From positions 26,032 to 90,031 of the forward strand of contig NW_001799044.1 in NCBI RefSeq assembly GCF_000165425.1: DNA of 64,000 bases, read 5' to 3'. The notes beneath the pieces were generated by a model that saw only the letters and a list, made by a program, of their open reading frames with translations, did not search any database and was not told where the DNA came from. Both the position numbers and the translations under genes were made by a program. Of the stretch, positions 11,142 to 25,228 are shown piece after piece (positions within the stretch are counted from its first letter, which is position 1; each line of letters opens with the position of its first letter). This DNA comes from Paramecium tetraurelia. Taxonomy: Eukaryota; Ciliophora; Oligohymenophorea; Peniculida; Parameciidae.

Positions 11142-13295
11142 TCATAAATTGTACTTTCTAACTTGTATTTCTTTTTATTTATCATCCCAAGTAATTAAAT
11201 ATTCACCATCATTGCTTAATGTACCAAATAGCTTTTTGGAATGAAATTCAATAGAAAAATCAAGGGTTAATTCTGAATTAGGATGCATACTTAAAAAATT
11301 TAGGCTTGACCCGTTTTTGTTTACTAACAACTATTTTTATTTTATGAATTATTAAGGGAATAGACTATCACAATCCTCTCCATTTTAAACTGAAACTTCT
11401 TTAGTCTTAGTGTATTATCCATTATTCATATCATAAATATATAATTTATTAAAATTTCTTGGTTAGAAACAAAATGCACTGTTATTTATGAAACAAACTC
11501 TTATTCCAAATTACTCATTCATAATTGTTTAACAAAGATTCCAAGTATCATTTTACAATTTAAAAACCAATATTTTATTATCCCTTCCGCTTGAAACTAA
11601 TATATTTGACTACTCATTTAGACATAAGCCATAAACAATATTGGTATGATCTCTGATAGTTTATTTACACATCCATAGTTTTTCTAGTGCCCAGATTTTA
11701 ATAGTATTATCTGCACTTCCAGATATTATAAGGTCTTCTTTTCTCGAGTATATCAGACAAAATATACTACTCTAATGGAAATCTAAATTTTATACGCAAG
11801 CCCAATAATTTGTTTTTTTTCTTTCCCAAATTTTAATAGATTAATCTTAACTCCCAGAAATAAAATTATTAGATTTTTTAAAAAAAGTCAAACAATAAAC
11901 ATCACCTGAATGTTAATTAATGATTGTTTGAATAGGTATTAATTATCCATAATTCAATTAGAATATCTATATTCTCTTCCTACATGCAGCAATTACAAGT
12001 GAGGAATCTTTATTAATAGAAAGTGCATAACAAGTCTCACATTGTTTGATTGAGCATTATTACAATAGTTAATATTTAACAACCTTTTTTTATTCTTAGT
12101 TTGTAATTATTTATTATGTTTCTCTCTTGCTAACTTCAGCTTTCCTCTCATTTGTGTTAATTAGTTCTTATTCCAAAAGTTAATCACCAGACTTTAATCT
12201 CTTTAAGATATCTTAACAATTTATGATTAAACAATCAAAATTTTTTTTCTGAATTTCCTCTAAACTTTACAAGTCCTCTTTTAATTTATCATCTACCTAT
12301 TCTATGTAATTTGGTTAACTCAGTATGTTTACAATTGTACTCATTCCTTATAAGTTGTCAGCTGACCATATTTCTTAAGTTGTCTTTTTTTTTTATCTAA
12401 TATTATCTATTTAAATATTAAATTTCTGGTTCTACTCTCTTTTGTGTTGCTATATCAATTATGAGATTTTATTTTCGAAATCCTCTAGTGATTTGTTTTT
12501 GGCTTCTTATTATTGAATAGTCTATTCAATTTTCATATCAAAGCTTTTTACTAGATTTGAATAGTAGATTGACTTTAACTCAAGAACTCTTTCAATTCTT
12601 GTAAATTTGATTTAATGTTGCTCAACACAAGACAAGCAAACCAATCTGCTTTGTATTGTACTCTTCTCATTTAAGTCTGCCATAACTATGCTGCTTTTAT
12701 GTATTTTACATTATAAATCGATTATATTTTGTTTTACCAGATTTGATTATGCTAACTTTGGAGGTACGATATTTTAATCCTAACTTAATTTATTTATTTT
12801 TTCTTGTAATTTGTTGAAGAATTCTTTTGAGTCTAGTATACTCAGTTAGGTCTAGAGATTCTTTTTTATCTCTGAAAGGTTAGGAGTATCACTTGCAAGT
12901 TGTTTACATGATTTACTAAATAATTGAGAGTCAGCCAAAGAGAGTTTCTTTATTGTATGAGAAAACTTCGCCATTTAGGTTTGGAATAACCCCCCGTATT
13001 GATCAATAGTCTCTATATATTTGTTAAACGAAGTCTTAAATTGGTTTTCAAACGAAAACAGATCTTATTTTATCTCCTCTAAAATTGACATACTGTTTTA
13101 ATATTCTAACTCTTTTTCCTCCTGCATTTCGGTTTATTGTCTCTTTAATTCTAATTGCCTGTCCTCTATCAATATCAAATTATTGTCCATTTGGACTATG
13201 CAATTTTTGCACAGATTTCTTTAATTTGGATCAGACTAATTTGGCCTCTAGAATATAACTGATTCGTTGTGAATAGGACACTTCTTTCTCTCCAT
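11142..13295 (-). CDS. B-box-like zinc/coiled-coil/WD40 protein, 717 aa
   Basis: Unbroken minus-strand frame of 718 codons, checked triplet by triplet. It starts MERKKCPIHNESVIFQRP. A first Cys/His cluster covers residues about 6-50 (CPIH...LCKNCIV) and a second lies at about 195-225 (CKIH...LVCLSCVEQH). Both look like TRIM-type B-box zinc sites. Long coiled coil separates them and follows the second. The C-terminal third holds WD40-like repeats, for example DLIISGSADNTIKIW, and ends SNDGEYLITWDDKQKEIQ. It is tandem to and homologous with the gene at 13591-15162 and with the C-terminal half of 4359-7730. It is probably a scaffold; a ubiquitin role is possible but no RING finger is seen. Confidence 0.9.
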
Positions 13296-13590
13296 TAGAA
13301 TAATATTTTTAAATAAATATAAAAATTCCTATAATTTGAAAACATTTCTATTACTCCTTCTTGATGCTTTTAGTTACGATATTGAATTTAAAACCAAATT
13401 TTAGCATCAACTGAGAATAGATGAATTTCTTCCCATTTATTTTTTTATTTGAATGAATGAAAATAAATTCAAATTTTTCTCATTCACTCAATTAACTATT
13501 CAATTAATACCCCAAATATTGTATGTGAGAGAAACTTAGGTTATCTTATTATAGTATATTATCATTATATACAAATAGAAATATAAATTT
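13296..13590. other. Intergenic stretch
   Basis: About 295 bp of AT-rich DNA separating the two tandem WD40 paralogues. It contains a few GAATGA/CATTCA motifs near 13452-13495. No gene was recognised. Confidence 0.4.
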
Positions 13591-15162
13591 TCAATTTATT
13601 TGATATATTTTAAATTATTTTGTTTCGTAACTCCAAATCACCAAAAAATTGCCATCATTGGTGATTGTTCCATAATTAAATCTGGAATGAAAATGAATGG
13701 GTTCTCCATAAATTCTTAAAGTATTTGTGTTATCTCGCTTTAGAATGTATACACTTTTATTATGCTTTTGAATTAAAATCATTTTTTTGTTATTGAATAT
13801 AGATGGGAATAGTTGAGTTCCATCTTATTTATTCTATTATTGCAATCTAACTTTTAATTCAGGAGCCTCAATCAATCGTCCATTCTCAATCATAAATATA
13901 TGTAGAATTCCTTAGTTATCTGATTAGTAAGTAAAAGTCGAATTTGAGATGAAGCAAATTCTGTTTCCACAATCTTTCTAAATTCTATCAATTGTACATT
14001 AGTAGGACCAATTGTTAGGAGATTGCTTAGACCAAAGAATAATTTTATTATCTTAAGCGCTTGAGATTAAAAAGGTTGAATCGTTGTTAACACAAATGAA
14101 TTTGACATTCGATTGGTGCATCTCTAATGATTATTTGAATGATATAGTGTTTTGTTCAATGTTTAGGTTCCATAACTTAATTTTTGAATCATGACTTAAT
14201 ATAAGTTGATCTTCAGCTGGTGTTAAGATCAAGTTTTAAATATCTCGTTTACCTGTGTAAAGTACTTAATTCTGTTGCCATTTATTTAAGCTAACTTGAT
14301 TCCAACATATAATCTTTTCATCTAATCCCCCAGAGACTAACCAATTCTACCTTTTGCTGAATGTCAAACATTAAACAAAATCAGAATGCCCTTCTAATAT
14401 TATTCCAGAATCAACCAACTTCTTATCTTAAAAATCCCAAATTTTGATGTTCTCCTCACATCCAGCAGCCATGATTGAATCGGAATAATTAAATGCTATG
14501 GCCCAACAAGATTTCTATTGCTTGATTTCTTAAACTTACGTCTGACCATCATTCTATTTTTTATAATTATTAATTTATGTAGAAATTTGGTTGAATATTG
14601 TATCAAACTCACTTTATACATCCCAATCCTTTATTATCGTTTATAATGTCAAGGTTATATTGCTGATTTTTGATGAATAAGAGCGATTCAATTATTAAAT
14701 CTTATTAGAATCGCTTAGAAACTATTCTTTTAAAATAAAATTCGGAGATTTATTAAGAGTGTCCAGTTCTTTGATTAAATCGCAATTATTATATTATTCT
14801 ACCAAACTATCCAATTCACCTTGGAATTAATCAAATTTTGAATTTAAGGAGGAAATTAATTCATAAACTTTAGATTAGAGAGATTGAGTTTTTTCTTTCA
14901 TTTTTGCTAGCATCTAATTCATCAAACTAACTAAACTCAAGATCTATTATTATGATTAGCTCTTTAAGTCCTCCACCCTCTCCCTTGCTTCTGAAATTGA
15001 CATTGCAAAACAAAGCCCTCTCGAATTCACAATGCATTCATGGCACATCAGTCTTTCATTTCCATGGCATCCCTCTTCAACCTTAATTTGAATGATTTGA
15101 TTTCCTGAATGTTGAGCGCAAAATGAATTAGAAATACCAACATTAATTTTGGATTAGATCAT
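13591..15162 (-). CDS. B-box-like zinc/WD40 protein, 523 aa
   Basis: Unbroken minus-strand frame of 524 codons. An in-frame ATG at 15208-15210 could extend it by 16 residues, but the conserved part begins at MIQSKINVGISNSFC. Residues 15-50 form a Cys/His cluster (FCAQH...GCHGNERLMCHECIV) like a B-box. A coiled coil of about 120 residues follows, then about seven WD40-like repeats. These include SDSIMAAGCEENIKIWDF and RQNWLVSGGLDEKIICW, the last ending TITNDGNFLVIWSYE. It is the shortest of the three related genes in this window. The stop of the upstream surface-antigen gene is only about 80 bp away on the same strand. Confidence 0.9.
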
Positions 15163-15242
15163 AATTAATATTTCTATAAATGTAGAAAAATATTCTAATC
15201 TATTACGCATTTATGTAAAATAGATTTAAACTTAAATCATAT

Positions 15243-18200
15243 TCAAATTATCAAAAATGCTGTTATCAACATAGATATGATCATGGCTATCTTCGTTTCA
15301 CCTGGATTTTAAGGTGTGGCTCCCTAAAAACAGGCTTCACAATGATTAGTATTGGAATTCCAAGTGTGTGTTTAGACTGATTTGATAAAACATGCTTTAG
15401 ATTCTGAAATGGTCTTAGGGTCGCTGGTAGAGCAGTTTCCATTTTGTAACAAGCATATCGTATATTTAGTACCATCAAAGCTTGGCACTGGATTACAGTT
15501 TAAGCCATTTGAAAAAGTTTGGCAAGTTTAATCAACACATGTATTTTAATTCCAATAACAAGATGGATTGGTATTGCATGTATGCTCATCCTATTCTGCA
15601 TCTGCACATGAAGAGAATGTTTTACAAGAACCAATTTGAGAGTTTTTTTCATTGGGTTTGAATGCACAAATGGTTTATTAGTCACTTTCAATACCTCCTC
15701 CTTAACAAGCTGTAAGAGTATTGTAAGTACTGCACTTTGCTTTTGGAATACAATTGGTACCATTTGAAACACATTATTTACCAGGTATGAATGTCAAGCA
15801 GTTTTGATTACTTTGTTCATGATAAATATCCTGACATTCTTTGACTCTACAAGATTACACTGTACTATTTCCTTTAATTGGGAGACCAAAAATGCATAGA
15901 CCATCAGTTCCTTAGTAACAAGAAGATTATCTATAGGAGGAGCAAGTTGATTATTATATGCAAGTAGTTCCATTGGTAGTGCATGAATTATTTGCTTTGT
16001 AACATTCAAGATGGCTTTAATATTGATAATCTTCACAAGTTTTTACTTTGCAATTTGTATCTGTTTAATCCCAAGTACAAGGGCCTTCCTTTGAAACATT
16101 CAAACATGCATTGGCTGTTTTATACATGGAACATTGTTAAACTACTTCAACGCATTGATACCCGTCAGACACACACTCTTAATGATATAATCTACAAATA
16201 TTATTATCACTAGATTTTAAATCTGAGCAGGCTTTGAAGGATTAGCATTTTTCATTCCATCCGCATTATTTGTCTAATCCGTAGACACAGGAATCAAGTT
16301 TCTCATATTGAGCACAAAAAGTAATTGGTATACAATTTGATCCATTAGTTGTACAATATTTCGATATGTTTTGGCATTCTTAAAAGGTTTTGAGTTTGGC
16401 ATCTTCACATTTAGAATAATTAATGCATGCATTCTAAACCCACAAACAAGGTCCCCTTTTGGAGTGAATACAGGAAATTTAGCTAATATATTCATCACAT
16501 GAATCTCCAGAGATACAATTAATACCATTTGATAGACATCCATTCAATTATGACTCACACTCAGCAACAGTTTTACCTTAAAAATCAATACATTTGATGT
16601 CTCTACAACCATTTTCTTTGCGATCCCAAATGCATTTTCGTTCTCCATAAGCATAAAGACAGATCTAAACTACTTTATAGGTAGAACACCAGCCAAAGGT
16701 AATACAGCCCATCCCACTGGTTGTGCATTTCGGATTTAATTAATGACATACACTATGAGATGAAATATCATGAGGTAAATCCTCACAATTTTAAGAACGA
16801 CATTGAGCAGGGTTATCAGTGAATGCACAAATTTCATTTTTTACTTTTGAATTGAAACAACTAGTTTAGCTAACCTCTTTGATTTAATCACAGCTTTCAA
16901 ATTATTAATTACAAAAATGAGTCCATGAACATGATGCATTACCCTCACAAGCACTTTAAGTAATTATATTATCGCATTGTTTAATAGATGTACATCCATA
17001 CCCAGTAGTGTAACATGATGGATGATATTTCTAACATTCTATATCAGTTTTCAATGTGTTAGGTGCATCATTACAGACCCGTGTTGTGCAACTACTAGTT
17101 TTGAAATCATCCATGACTGTTGCTTTACATGGTCCATCAATGGCAATAGCGTTGGCACAACTAATATGATTACCCTAGAATTAAGTGCATTGCAATCCAT
17201 ATTTAACACACTTTGATCCATCAAATATACAAGTGATTGAATCAAATCTCTAATTACATGATTAGTTATCTACACCATTAATATCACTGCATTCCAATTT
17301 CCTACAGGATGTATTCACTCCACTACTAAAGCAAAGATCCTTGCCATAATTTCCTTTAAACTTTAAGCAAGCATCGTAATTTCCTTGATATTGTGCACAT
17401 GAAGCTGATTCTTCAATACATCCTGCTCCTTTTGTTCGGCATCCTTTTAGAAAATATGAACACTCTTCATCTGAAGTTGCAGTAGTGTTATCTGAACAAA
17501 TTTTCACTTTACATTTGCTAGTTGATTGATTTGTTACATACCCAGAACAATACACATATTCCTTATCTTTCAACTATTTGAATTATTCACATTATATTTT
17601 AGTACCTCTATATGAAGTACAAGGTTCAGTATTTGGAATACATCCAAGTCCTCTGGTTACACACCCATGCATGAACTCATTGCATTCAGTGTCTGATTAG
17701 GCACTTATATTATCATAACAAATTCGATTTTCACATCTTCCACTAGTTTAACTTGGTTCATTAGATATACATTTGTCAACTCCATTCGGGTCCAAGTAAT
17801 TTCCACATAATTGCTTAGTTGTTCTTATCTAATTACAATCCTGACTCATATCAATACATTTGGTTCCATCAGTTTTACAAGTAGATAGGTACTATTGACA
17901 ATAGAAATCTGTGTAATATTAAACATCACTGCAACTTCTATTTGAACATCCAGTCCCATTCCATTTACAATACACTCCACTTACATTTTGTACTTTTTCA
18001 CACCATAGCTACTATTGCTCAGGATTATCTCCTATTGGCTAATACTAGGAGCATTGTTGTTTTTTAAAGCATTTTTAGTTGTAATAATAACATCCCTTAC
18101 TATCATTTAAACAATCATTTATTCCTAAAATATCTTCACATACTTATGGTTTGCATTTTCTGATTTGGGTTCCATCTTTACTACAACGAATATTGTTTAA

Positions 18201-21200
18201 TGATTTAACTAATAAGCATTGTGCATCTTCTTGACCTTATTATGGGCCCTTTTGGTTATCTGCATTACCATCATATCCTGAACAACTTTTTTACGTCACA
18301 CAATTATTGCCCCAAAGGTAAGTGCAACTTTATAGGGATTCATCTTACAATTGATTGCAAATTTCCAATTTATTTACCACATTTTCAACATTATATGATT
18401 CACAAGTATTTACCTTGACACAATAATCACCTCCCATATATGTGCATGGAAAATTTTAATTTCTAACTTAACTACAAAAGTATTTAGGGTTTTCCTTTGA
18501 AACAAGTATTTGACTACAAGTATTCTAGTAATTATAACAAGTTCCTAACAAATAATAGCATGTGGTTTGGTTTACCATAGTGTTACAATCTAATTGAGAT
18601 TATGGATTCACTGCGTCTGAGCATTTGGAATCCCTACAATAATTTTCAGTTCCATTATATTTGCATTAAAATCCTTTGAGATTCTTCTTAACTTAACAAA
18701 AATAATATTTATCAGCAATTCCCTTGGGAACTATGTAATTAAAACAAGACTTTTGAATAGATACACATCTATTTTAAGTGTCACTGAATTAATCATAAGT
18801 GCATTTGACGCTTCTATTCTTATTTTTGAACAATTCACAATAACTAATCTTTTCACTGATGGATGACCCAATTAGCTCCTGGGAAAATGGAACCTTCGAA
18901 ACATTACTACAGTCATCTTGAGTAGTTATGCTACCAACTGCTATACATTTTCCAAGTAAAAATATACAACCTTTGATATGATTATCACAATCACCTTGAG
19001 AGTGAGGTGATGGAATGTGTTCACAAGTTCCTGCTTTGCAATTGGTTCCATTATCACTAATGCATTGAGTAGTTCTTGTTTTATCAGTATGAACTAAGCA
19101 AAATGTATCGACATTCGTAGGTTGTTTATCCCAAAATTCTGGAATGGGATCAACTTAAACACATAAATTATATGAACTTTCTACACATCCAGTCTTGGCT
19201 TAATTGAGAACGCAGTAGTTTTAACCATCTGAAGTTGAAATTAACATACTGTTACAAAAGAGGGATTTCAAAGAGTCAGAAGTTAACTCAATTGTGAAGA
19301 GTACATCATTACATGAAGAAACCGCATTGTAGCATCTTTTATTGTAATAGCCACATTTGTAACCGTATGCCTCACAGTCTTTGTGAGAAGTTGGATTGTA
19401 AATATCTGAACATTAAAGGATATCTTAACAGGTTAATCCATCTGTATATGTACAGGGTATATAGGGACCATCTGACTTATTTGATAAATCCACGACTTTC
19501 AAACTCCTACAGAAATCCAATTTTTGATTATAGGTTAAAAGAGTAGGGATTGTGTAACTAGAGCAAACATAAGCAGTAGTATAGCAACGAGAGTTCTTAG
19601 TTTTTTAGCATTGGCCTCCTTTCCATCCCAAGGTGTCATTGCATTATTTTGTATCTGTCGCACTGATTATAGTTTCACAGGAATCTTAATAACTGCATTG
19701 GGAAAAATAAACAGTGTTGTAAGCGCATTATATTCCTTTAGTGTTTTTGAGTGATACACAGAACTTCCACTTCTCTTCAAAGGTTAGTAGATCAAATGGA
19801 ACCATATAATAAAAGCACTCCGTCAGAGATGCCAAACAAGATGAACCAGCCAACATACAAAATCCACTTCCGGTGGTTTTCCCTTCCTGAATGAATGAGG
19901 AACACCCAGAAATTTACCCATTTACAATTTGTTAGCAAGTCCTTATGGAGCAGAATTATCCTATGTCCCAGCCACAATACAATCCCATTCGATCTTTAAT
20001 ATTAGCACAATACTAGAATCTTTTTTAATCTGTGTTAGCAGTATTGGGGATTTGATAGCCAGTACAATCATTAGCCATTATACAAGGAGTGCCTTTTAGA
20101 TAAAATCTACAGGTGGATTTATAGTTTGTACATTCCTCAGGAGTGTTAGGACTCGCTATGTCTGAACATTGTCTTTATTAACAATTTACTTTTCTGGTAC
20201 ATTACGTCTAAGACCATTAATTATTTATTTGAATTCCCCCATAATAGAGTTAACAAGTTCCATCAGTCCCAGATTAGTCAGAACATGTTACAGTAGTTTA
20301 ATCCACACATCCTGTATTCTTTAATAAGCAGTCTTAACGAAATAGATTACAATCTGAGTTCTTCTATGCTATAGATTTATGATAACATTCTCTCTTCACA
20401 CACTATCCTTTGGTTGAAGTGCCGAAACAATATTTTTTTGAATTTTGCCCAACTATGGCTTGTTCGCAAAATAGATCATTTCCATAATAAGATTCACAAG
20501 TAGCCTAATTAGGATCTACACACCCTTCTTTGCCATCATAAAGACAACCATTTAAAAACTCTAAGCATTGCTAATCATTTTCCATTTATTCTGCCACAGA
20601 ACAAGATTTTACCATACAAAAAGATAGCATATTTGCATGTTTTATATTGTAACATTGGATAGTAGTGAAATTCTACTGTGATCCATTTAAGTACCCAAAG
20701 AATTGAATACACTTGCTTTAATCGCCTTACATTTGAGAACAACTAGTTCCATATTTAACACATCCTCTTCCATTAGTAACACACCCTGGAAAGTAATCGT
20801 TGCATTCTTGATTAGTTGTCAACTCAACATTATCTTAACATTGTCTAGTAATGCAAGGGGAGTTATCATCTGCACTTTCAACATTAGTACAATACCCTAG
20901 ATATCCAAAACAGGTCTGTTTATTCCCATAGAGTTTGGAACAGTCATATTTATTAATGCATGAGTTTTTCATATCACTAATACAAATTGACATTTCATTT
21001 TTACAATTTATATCGTCTTTATATTACGATCCTATTAATTCATCACAAGTTAACTCTCTACATCCATTTGCTGTCCAAGTGCATTTTACTGACTCTAGTA
21101 TTCCATTTAATACTTTCTTAGCCTTTGTATATCTACAAGTAACCTCACTCTTAAACTTAGAACAATCAGAACCATCAATACAACCTGACTACCAAAAACA

Positions 21201-22673
21201 CCCTTCAGTGCCTTCACAACTTGTTTAACTAATGGTCTTTTGACATTGTGTCTTCATTATACATCCATCCCCATTACTCACACAACTTTACTTCCACTCA
21301 TTACACTTCTAATTAGCAGGAGCTTATTGACAATCTCTTGCTGTACAGAAATTTCCACTTACCCACATACAATTCCCATCAGAACCTACAAACTTCAAGC
21401 ATTTCTCAGAGTCTCCTTCATAGTTTGCACATGATTTCCTGTCTATCTTGTTAACACATCCAAATCCAGTTGTTACACAATTTATCTAATAGTCATTGCA
21501 CTCCTCGTCTGTACTATAATTAATAGGTGCTTCATTGCAAACTCTGACCATGCATTGCTGGCGATTCTCCTTATCCTTCTCATCACCTTTGCACTTACCA
21601 TCTCTACCCTTATAAGAAAGACATAATTTAATATTTCCTTTATAATTACTACAAAGGTCTAAATTCTAAACGCATCCCACTCCATTAGTTATACATTTAG
21701 GCTAATATACTCTACACTGTTCATCAGTGCTATAATTTGGAGAGTCCTCACACCTTCTCGCTCTGCAATTAGTTCCATCTTGAGTCCCTTCACATTGTCC
21801 ATCTGATCCAATATATCTTTGGCAACTTGAATTATCTCCGAAATAGGCTGAACACAAAGGCTTAACAGTCCCAAATATGCATCCCTTTCCATTTGTAATG
21901 CAACCCTTCTAATATCTCGAACAATCAGAATCCGTATCATATTCAAATGGAGCGTTTAAGCATTGTTTAGCTGAACACATTTCGTCTTAGCCTTATTCAC
22001 AATACCCATCAGAACCAATGTATTAATCACATTTCTTTTCATTACCTCTATAACTTGTACACGGAGGCAACGGGGATTCCCAACAACCAATTCCTCTTGT
22101 TATGCATCCTTTTAGCCATTAATTGCATTGCTCATCTGTTATTAATTTCTCATCGCTGTCAGAACATTTATAATCTCTACAAATATTTTCTATACTATCC
22201 CATTTACACATTCTTCTACCGAATAAACTTAGTGAAACATTACATATGTCTACAGGATAATCCTTGCATTCTTTAAAGTTAATGCAAGAATTTCCGTCAC
22301 TTATACATCGATATGAGACTGCTTAGCAATCATCTGTCCTTTAATACCTATATGCTGAACAACCAGCAAAGATTACACATTTCTTATCAATGTAAGCACA
22401 ACCATCTGTTAAGTGACAGTTTGTTTCTTATTATGTTATCGATTCACAATAGGACTTATATGTAACATCAGGATTCTCCTAAGTCAGTTTCTTTTAGCAC
22501 TTTCCTCCTATTGTGGTTGAATCCTTAATCCACTCACAATCTTATTGATCCTGTTTCCCAATCTCACAATCGATCTACGATTTTAATTGGTTGCATTGAT
22601 TGCATTTATCACTTCGATTGACTTAATAACATGAAGCTATCACTAATAAGCAAAAGAATGCACAAGATTTCAT
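15243..22673 (-). CDS. Giant GPI-type surface antigen (immobilisation-antigen family), 2476 aa
   Basis: An intronless minus-strand frame of 2477 codons; sampled lines across it show no in-frame TGA. The start MKSCAFFCLLVIASCYQ is a signal peptide. The C terminus (AMIISMLITAFLII) is a short hydrophobic tail, as expected for a GPI-attachment signal. The whole body is cysteine-rich with periodic spacing and frequent Trp after Cys, for example CIEESASCAQYQGNYDAC and CYWNQNTCVDQTCQTF. This matches the periodic-cysteine architecture and 2000-3000 residue length of Paramecium immobilisation antigens, which coat the cell and cilia and are usually expressed one at a time. Whether this copy is a serotype antigen or a silent or minor paralogue cannot be told from sequence. 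TGT/TGC codons account for roughly one residue in nine. Confidence 0.92.
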
Positions 22674-22853
22674 AAAATTTAATTTTTATTTTTTATTTAA
22701 TAGAAGCAAAAATAGGCTCTATCAACCAAGTTTATCTGGATTTTCAAATTTAATATTAATTTTAAAACTTGTCTCAAATAATTTCATTATATACCCACTT
22801 TTAAGAGTCCCATTAAATTAACGTTAATAGAATATAAAAGTTCAAAATTAATA

Positions 22854-25071
22854 TCAATACTCATTTAGTAATTATCTCCAAATTAAGTTTATGTTTTGAA
22901 AATCCCGTAGACGTAGCTCAATAATTGCTTTCTTTAATAATTTCTACTCTCTTAAGGCTTGAACTTAAATTTAATTTTTATATAAACCTAACTACGACTA
23001 AAATTCTTCTTAATATCCACTATAACTATTATTGACACCTTATTTCCAACACTCAATAACTTATTCGTATTTATTTTATTTTTATAAAGCGTTTACTTAA
23101 CTATTTAAATACTAATACTTTTTAATTGGTAAAACATAATGTTACCCTAATTATTTTCAATTCCTAAATCCAAAACTTGCATTATCTCTTTCTCTTTCAT
23201 TTCTCTGTTGCTTTCCAATAAGTATTTTTCTAAATCTCATACATATTTCATACGTATCTATTTGTAATAAATCTCTTGATTTGTGTTATTGTTTATTCCA
23301 CTCATCCAACATTCAAGAACTTCATCTGATCTTCCTAATTAATCTAAAATCTTAGCTAATAAATGTAATCAAATAACCCTACCTTTCTTTCTGTAAAAAT
23401 AATCGTCATAAATATTATTTTAAATCCCTTAATCCCACAACAATATTAATTCATTTATTCTTCCCAATTTATTTAAAATAATTGCTAACAATATATTCTT
23501 GACTACCTTTTTATTTATAATAAAACTTCCTTTGAATATTATTTTAAATTCCTTCATCCCAACACTTTAAGGCAGACTCAAAGTCTTCTGCCTTTTCTAA
23601 AGTATATGCTTTAATAATCAACAAGAATTCATACCTTTTTGTTAATAAAAATATTAATTTTTCTTATTGTTCTCTATCCCTTTATTCCAGCAATCAACTA
23701 TTTACTAATATTAGCCTTATATTTCTAACAGATTCACTAAACAAATAATTTCTCCTTTTACCTTCCTCTTAATAAAATAATTCTGAATTTGTATTAAATT
23801 TTATCCCTTAATCCCATAAATCAATAGCCTCTTGTATTCGATCTAGCTTTTGTAGTAAGTATGCTATTCAATTTTAGAATGTTTAAATGCTACCACATCT
23901 TTAATAAAATTTGTAATTATTTTTATTATTATTTATAGCTTGATACCAGCAATTGATCATCTCGTCAAATTTTCCAACTCTTTCTAAGAAAGACACTAAA
24001 ATAATTGAATCATTCTCATACATAATGATTCATAGTAATTGCTACAGCCTTTATTATTCAAGATGGCTTAATTCCAACAATCTATGATCTCGTCGGTTTT
24101 ACCTTACTTCTCTAACGCCATAGCTAAAAATTTTATTCTAAAATACCTTTTTAAGTATAGAAGTTTTCATTCTAAGTATTGGATTAGATTCCAATGTCCC
24201 AACATTCAATCACTTCCTTAAATCTCCCAAAACTCTCTAAAACCTAAGCTAAAAATACTTGTATTATTATTTACTTTTTTGTACATAGAACGATAAATCT
24301 TTTATATTGTTCTTTATTCCAAACTCCCAACAATCTAATGATTCTTCAATTCTGTCCTATTTTGTTAGTGCATTGGCTATAAAAATAATAGAAAGTTGAA
24401 CATTTTTAAATATAAAAGTCGATGTTTTTTTTATTATTTTCAATTCCTTGTTGCCAACATTCAATAACTTCTTAGAGTCTATTAAACTTATTTAATGCTT
24501 ATGCTGAAATAATCATAATAAATATCTACCCTTTTTATCATAAAAATAGAAAGCATTCTTATTATAATTAATTGCTTAATCCCAGCATTATATTACTTAA
24601 TCTTATCTTCCCAGTCTTTCTAGAATATTTGCTAATAAAATAACTCCAAATAATTTTGTACATTTCTTCTCATAATTAGATTTGTTCTTTCTGTTCATAT
24701 GAATAGCGATATTCCAACAACTTATTGCCTCTTCGAATTTATCTAGTTTCTCTAATGCAAAGGCTAATAATTAATATATATAGATACAACATTGTTACTC
24801 AATTAAATATAATATTATATTGGCATATTCATTTTTTTTACAGTAATAATAAACAGTTCCTTGATACCTCACAGAATTGGGTAATGCTTAATCTACAAAT
24901 TTTAAGGTTGCTTACTAAATTATTTTTCGTTGTTTTTCAATGCTACTTCACAGTAAGATAACATTTCTTGGAACTTCATCTAGTCTTTTAAAGCCTAAAC
25001 TGAATTATAAGTCTTGAATAATAACTTTCCTCTTCCATTTGAGCAACATTTAGTTGAGATTTAGAATTCAT
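22854..25071 (-). CDS. TPR-like repeat protein with 17 introns, 593 aa
   Basis: The model has 18 exons; the 17 introns (22-33 nt) total 436 nt, and the spliced length is exactly 594 codons. The first intron is 25000-25025; the stop is TGA at 22854-22856. The protein is a string of about 14 helical repeats of roughly 37 residues. Each has the signature ALxKxGRxxExIECWxxGIxxN, with an almost invariant Cys-Trp pair. It resembles TPR or Sel1-type units. Nearly every repeat is encoded by its own exon, with the intron at the same place and phase. The number and fit of the splice sites make the model credible. The partner and role are unknown; helical repeats of this type bind other proteins. Confidence 0.85.
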
Positions 25072-25228
25072 TAATATAAGGTTTAATTTATTAACTAATC
25101 ATTTGGTTAGTATTTTATAAAAGCAATAAAGCAATAAAGTAATAATGAATAAATAAGATAACCATTGGATTACAGTTATCATAAAAAACAAAAAATTATA
25201 TAATAGATTGGTATAGTAAATAATTTTG

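Noticed and set aside
15287-22276. Many shorter frames on both strands inside the surface-antigen gene
   Set aside because: They are shadows of the long cysteine-rich frame. They have unnatural composition and no starts or splice sites of their own.
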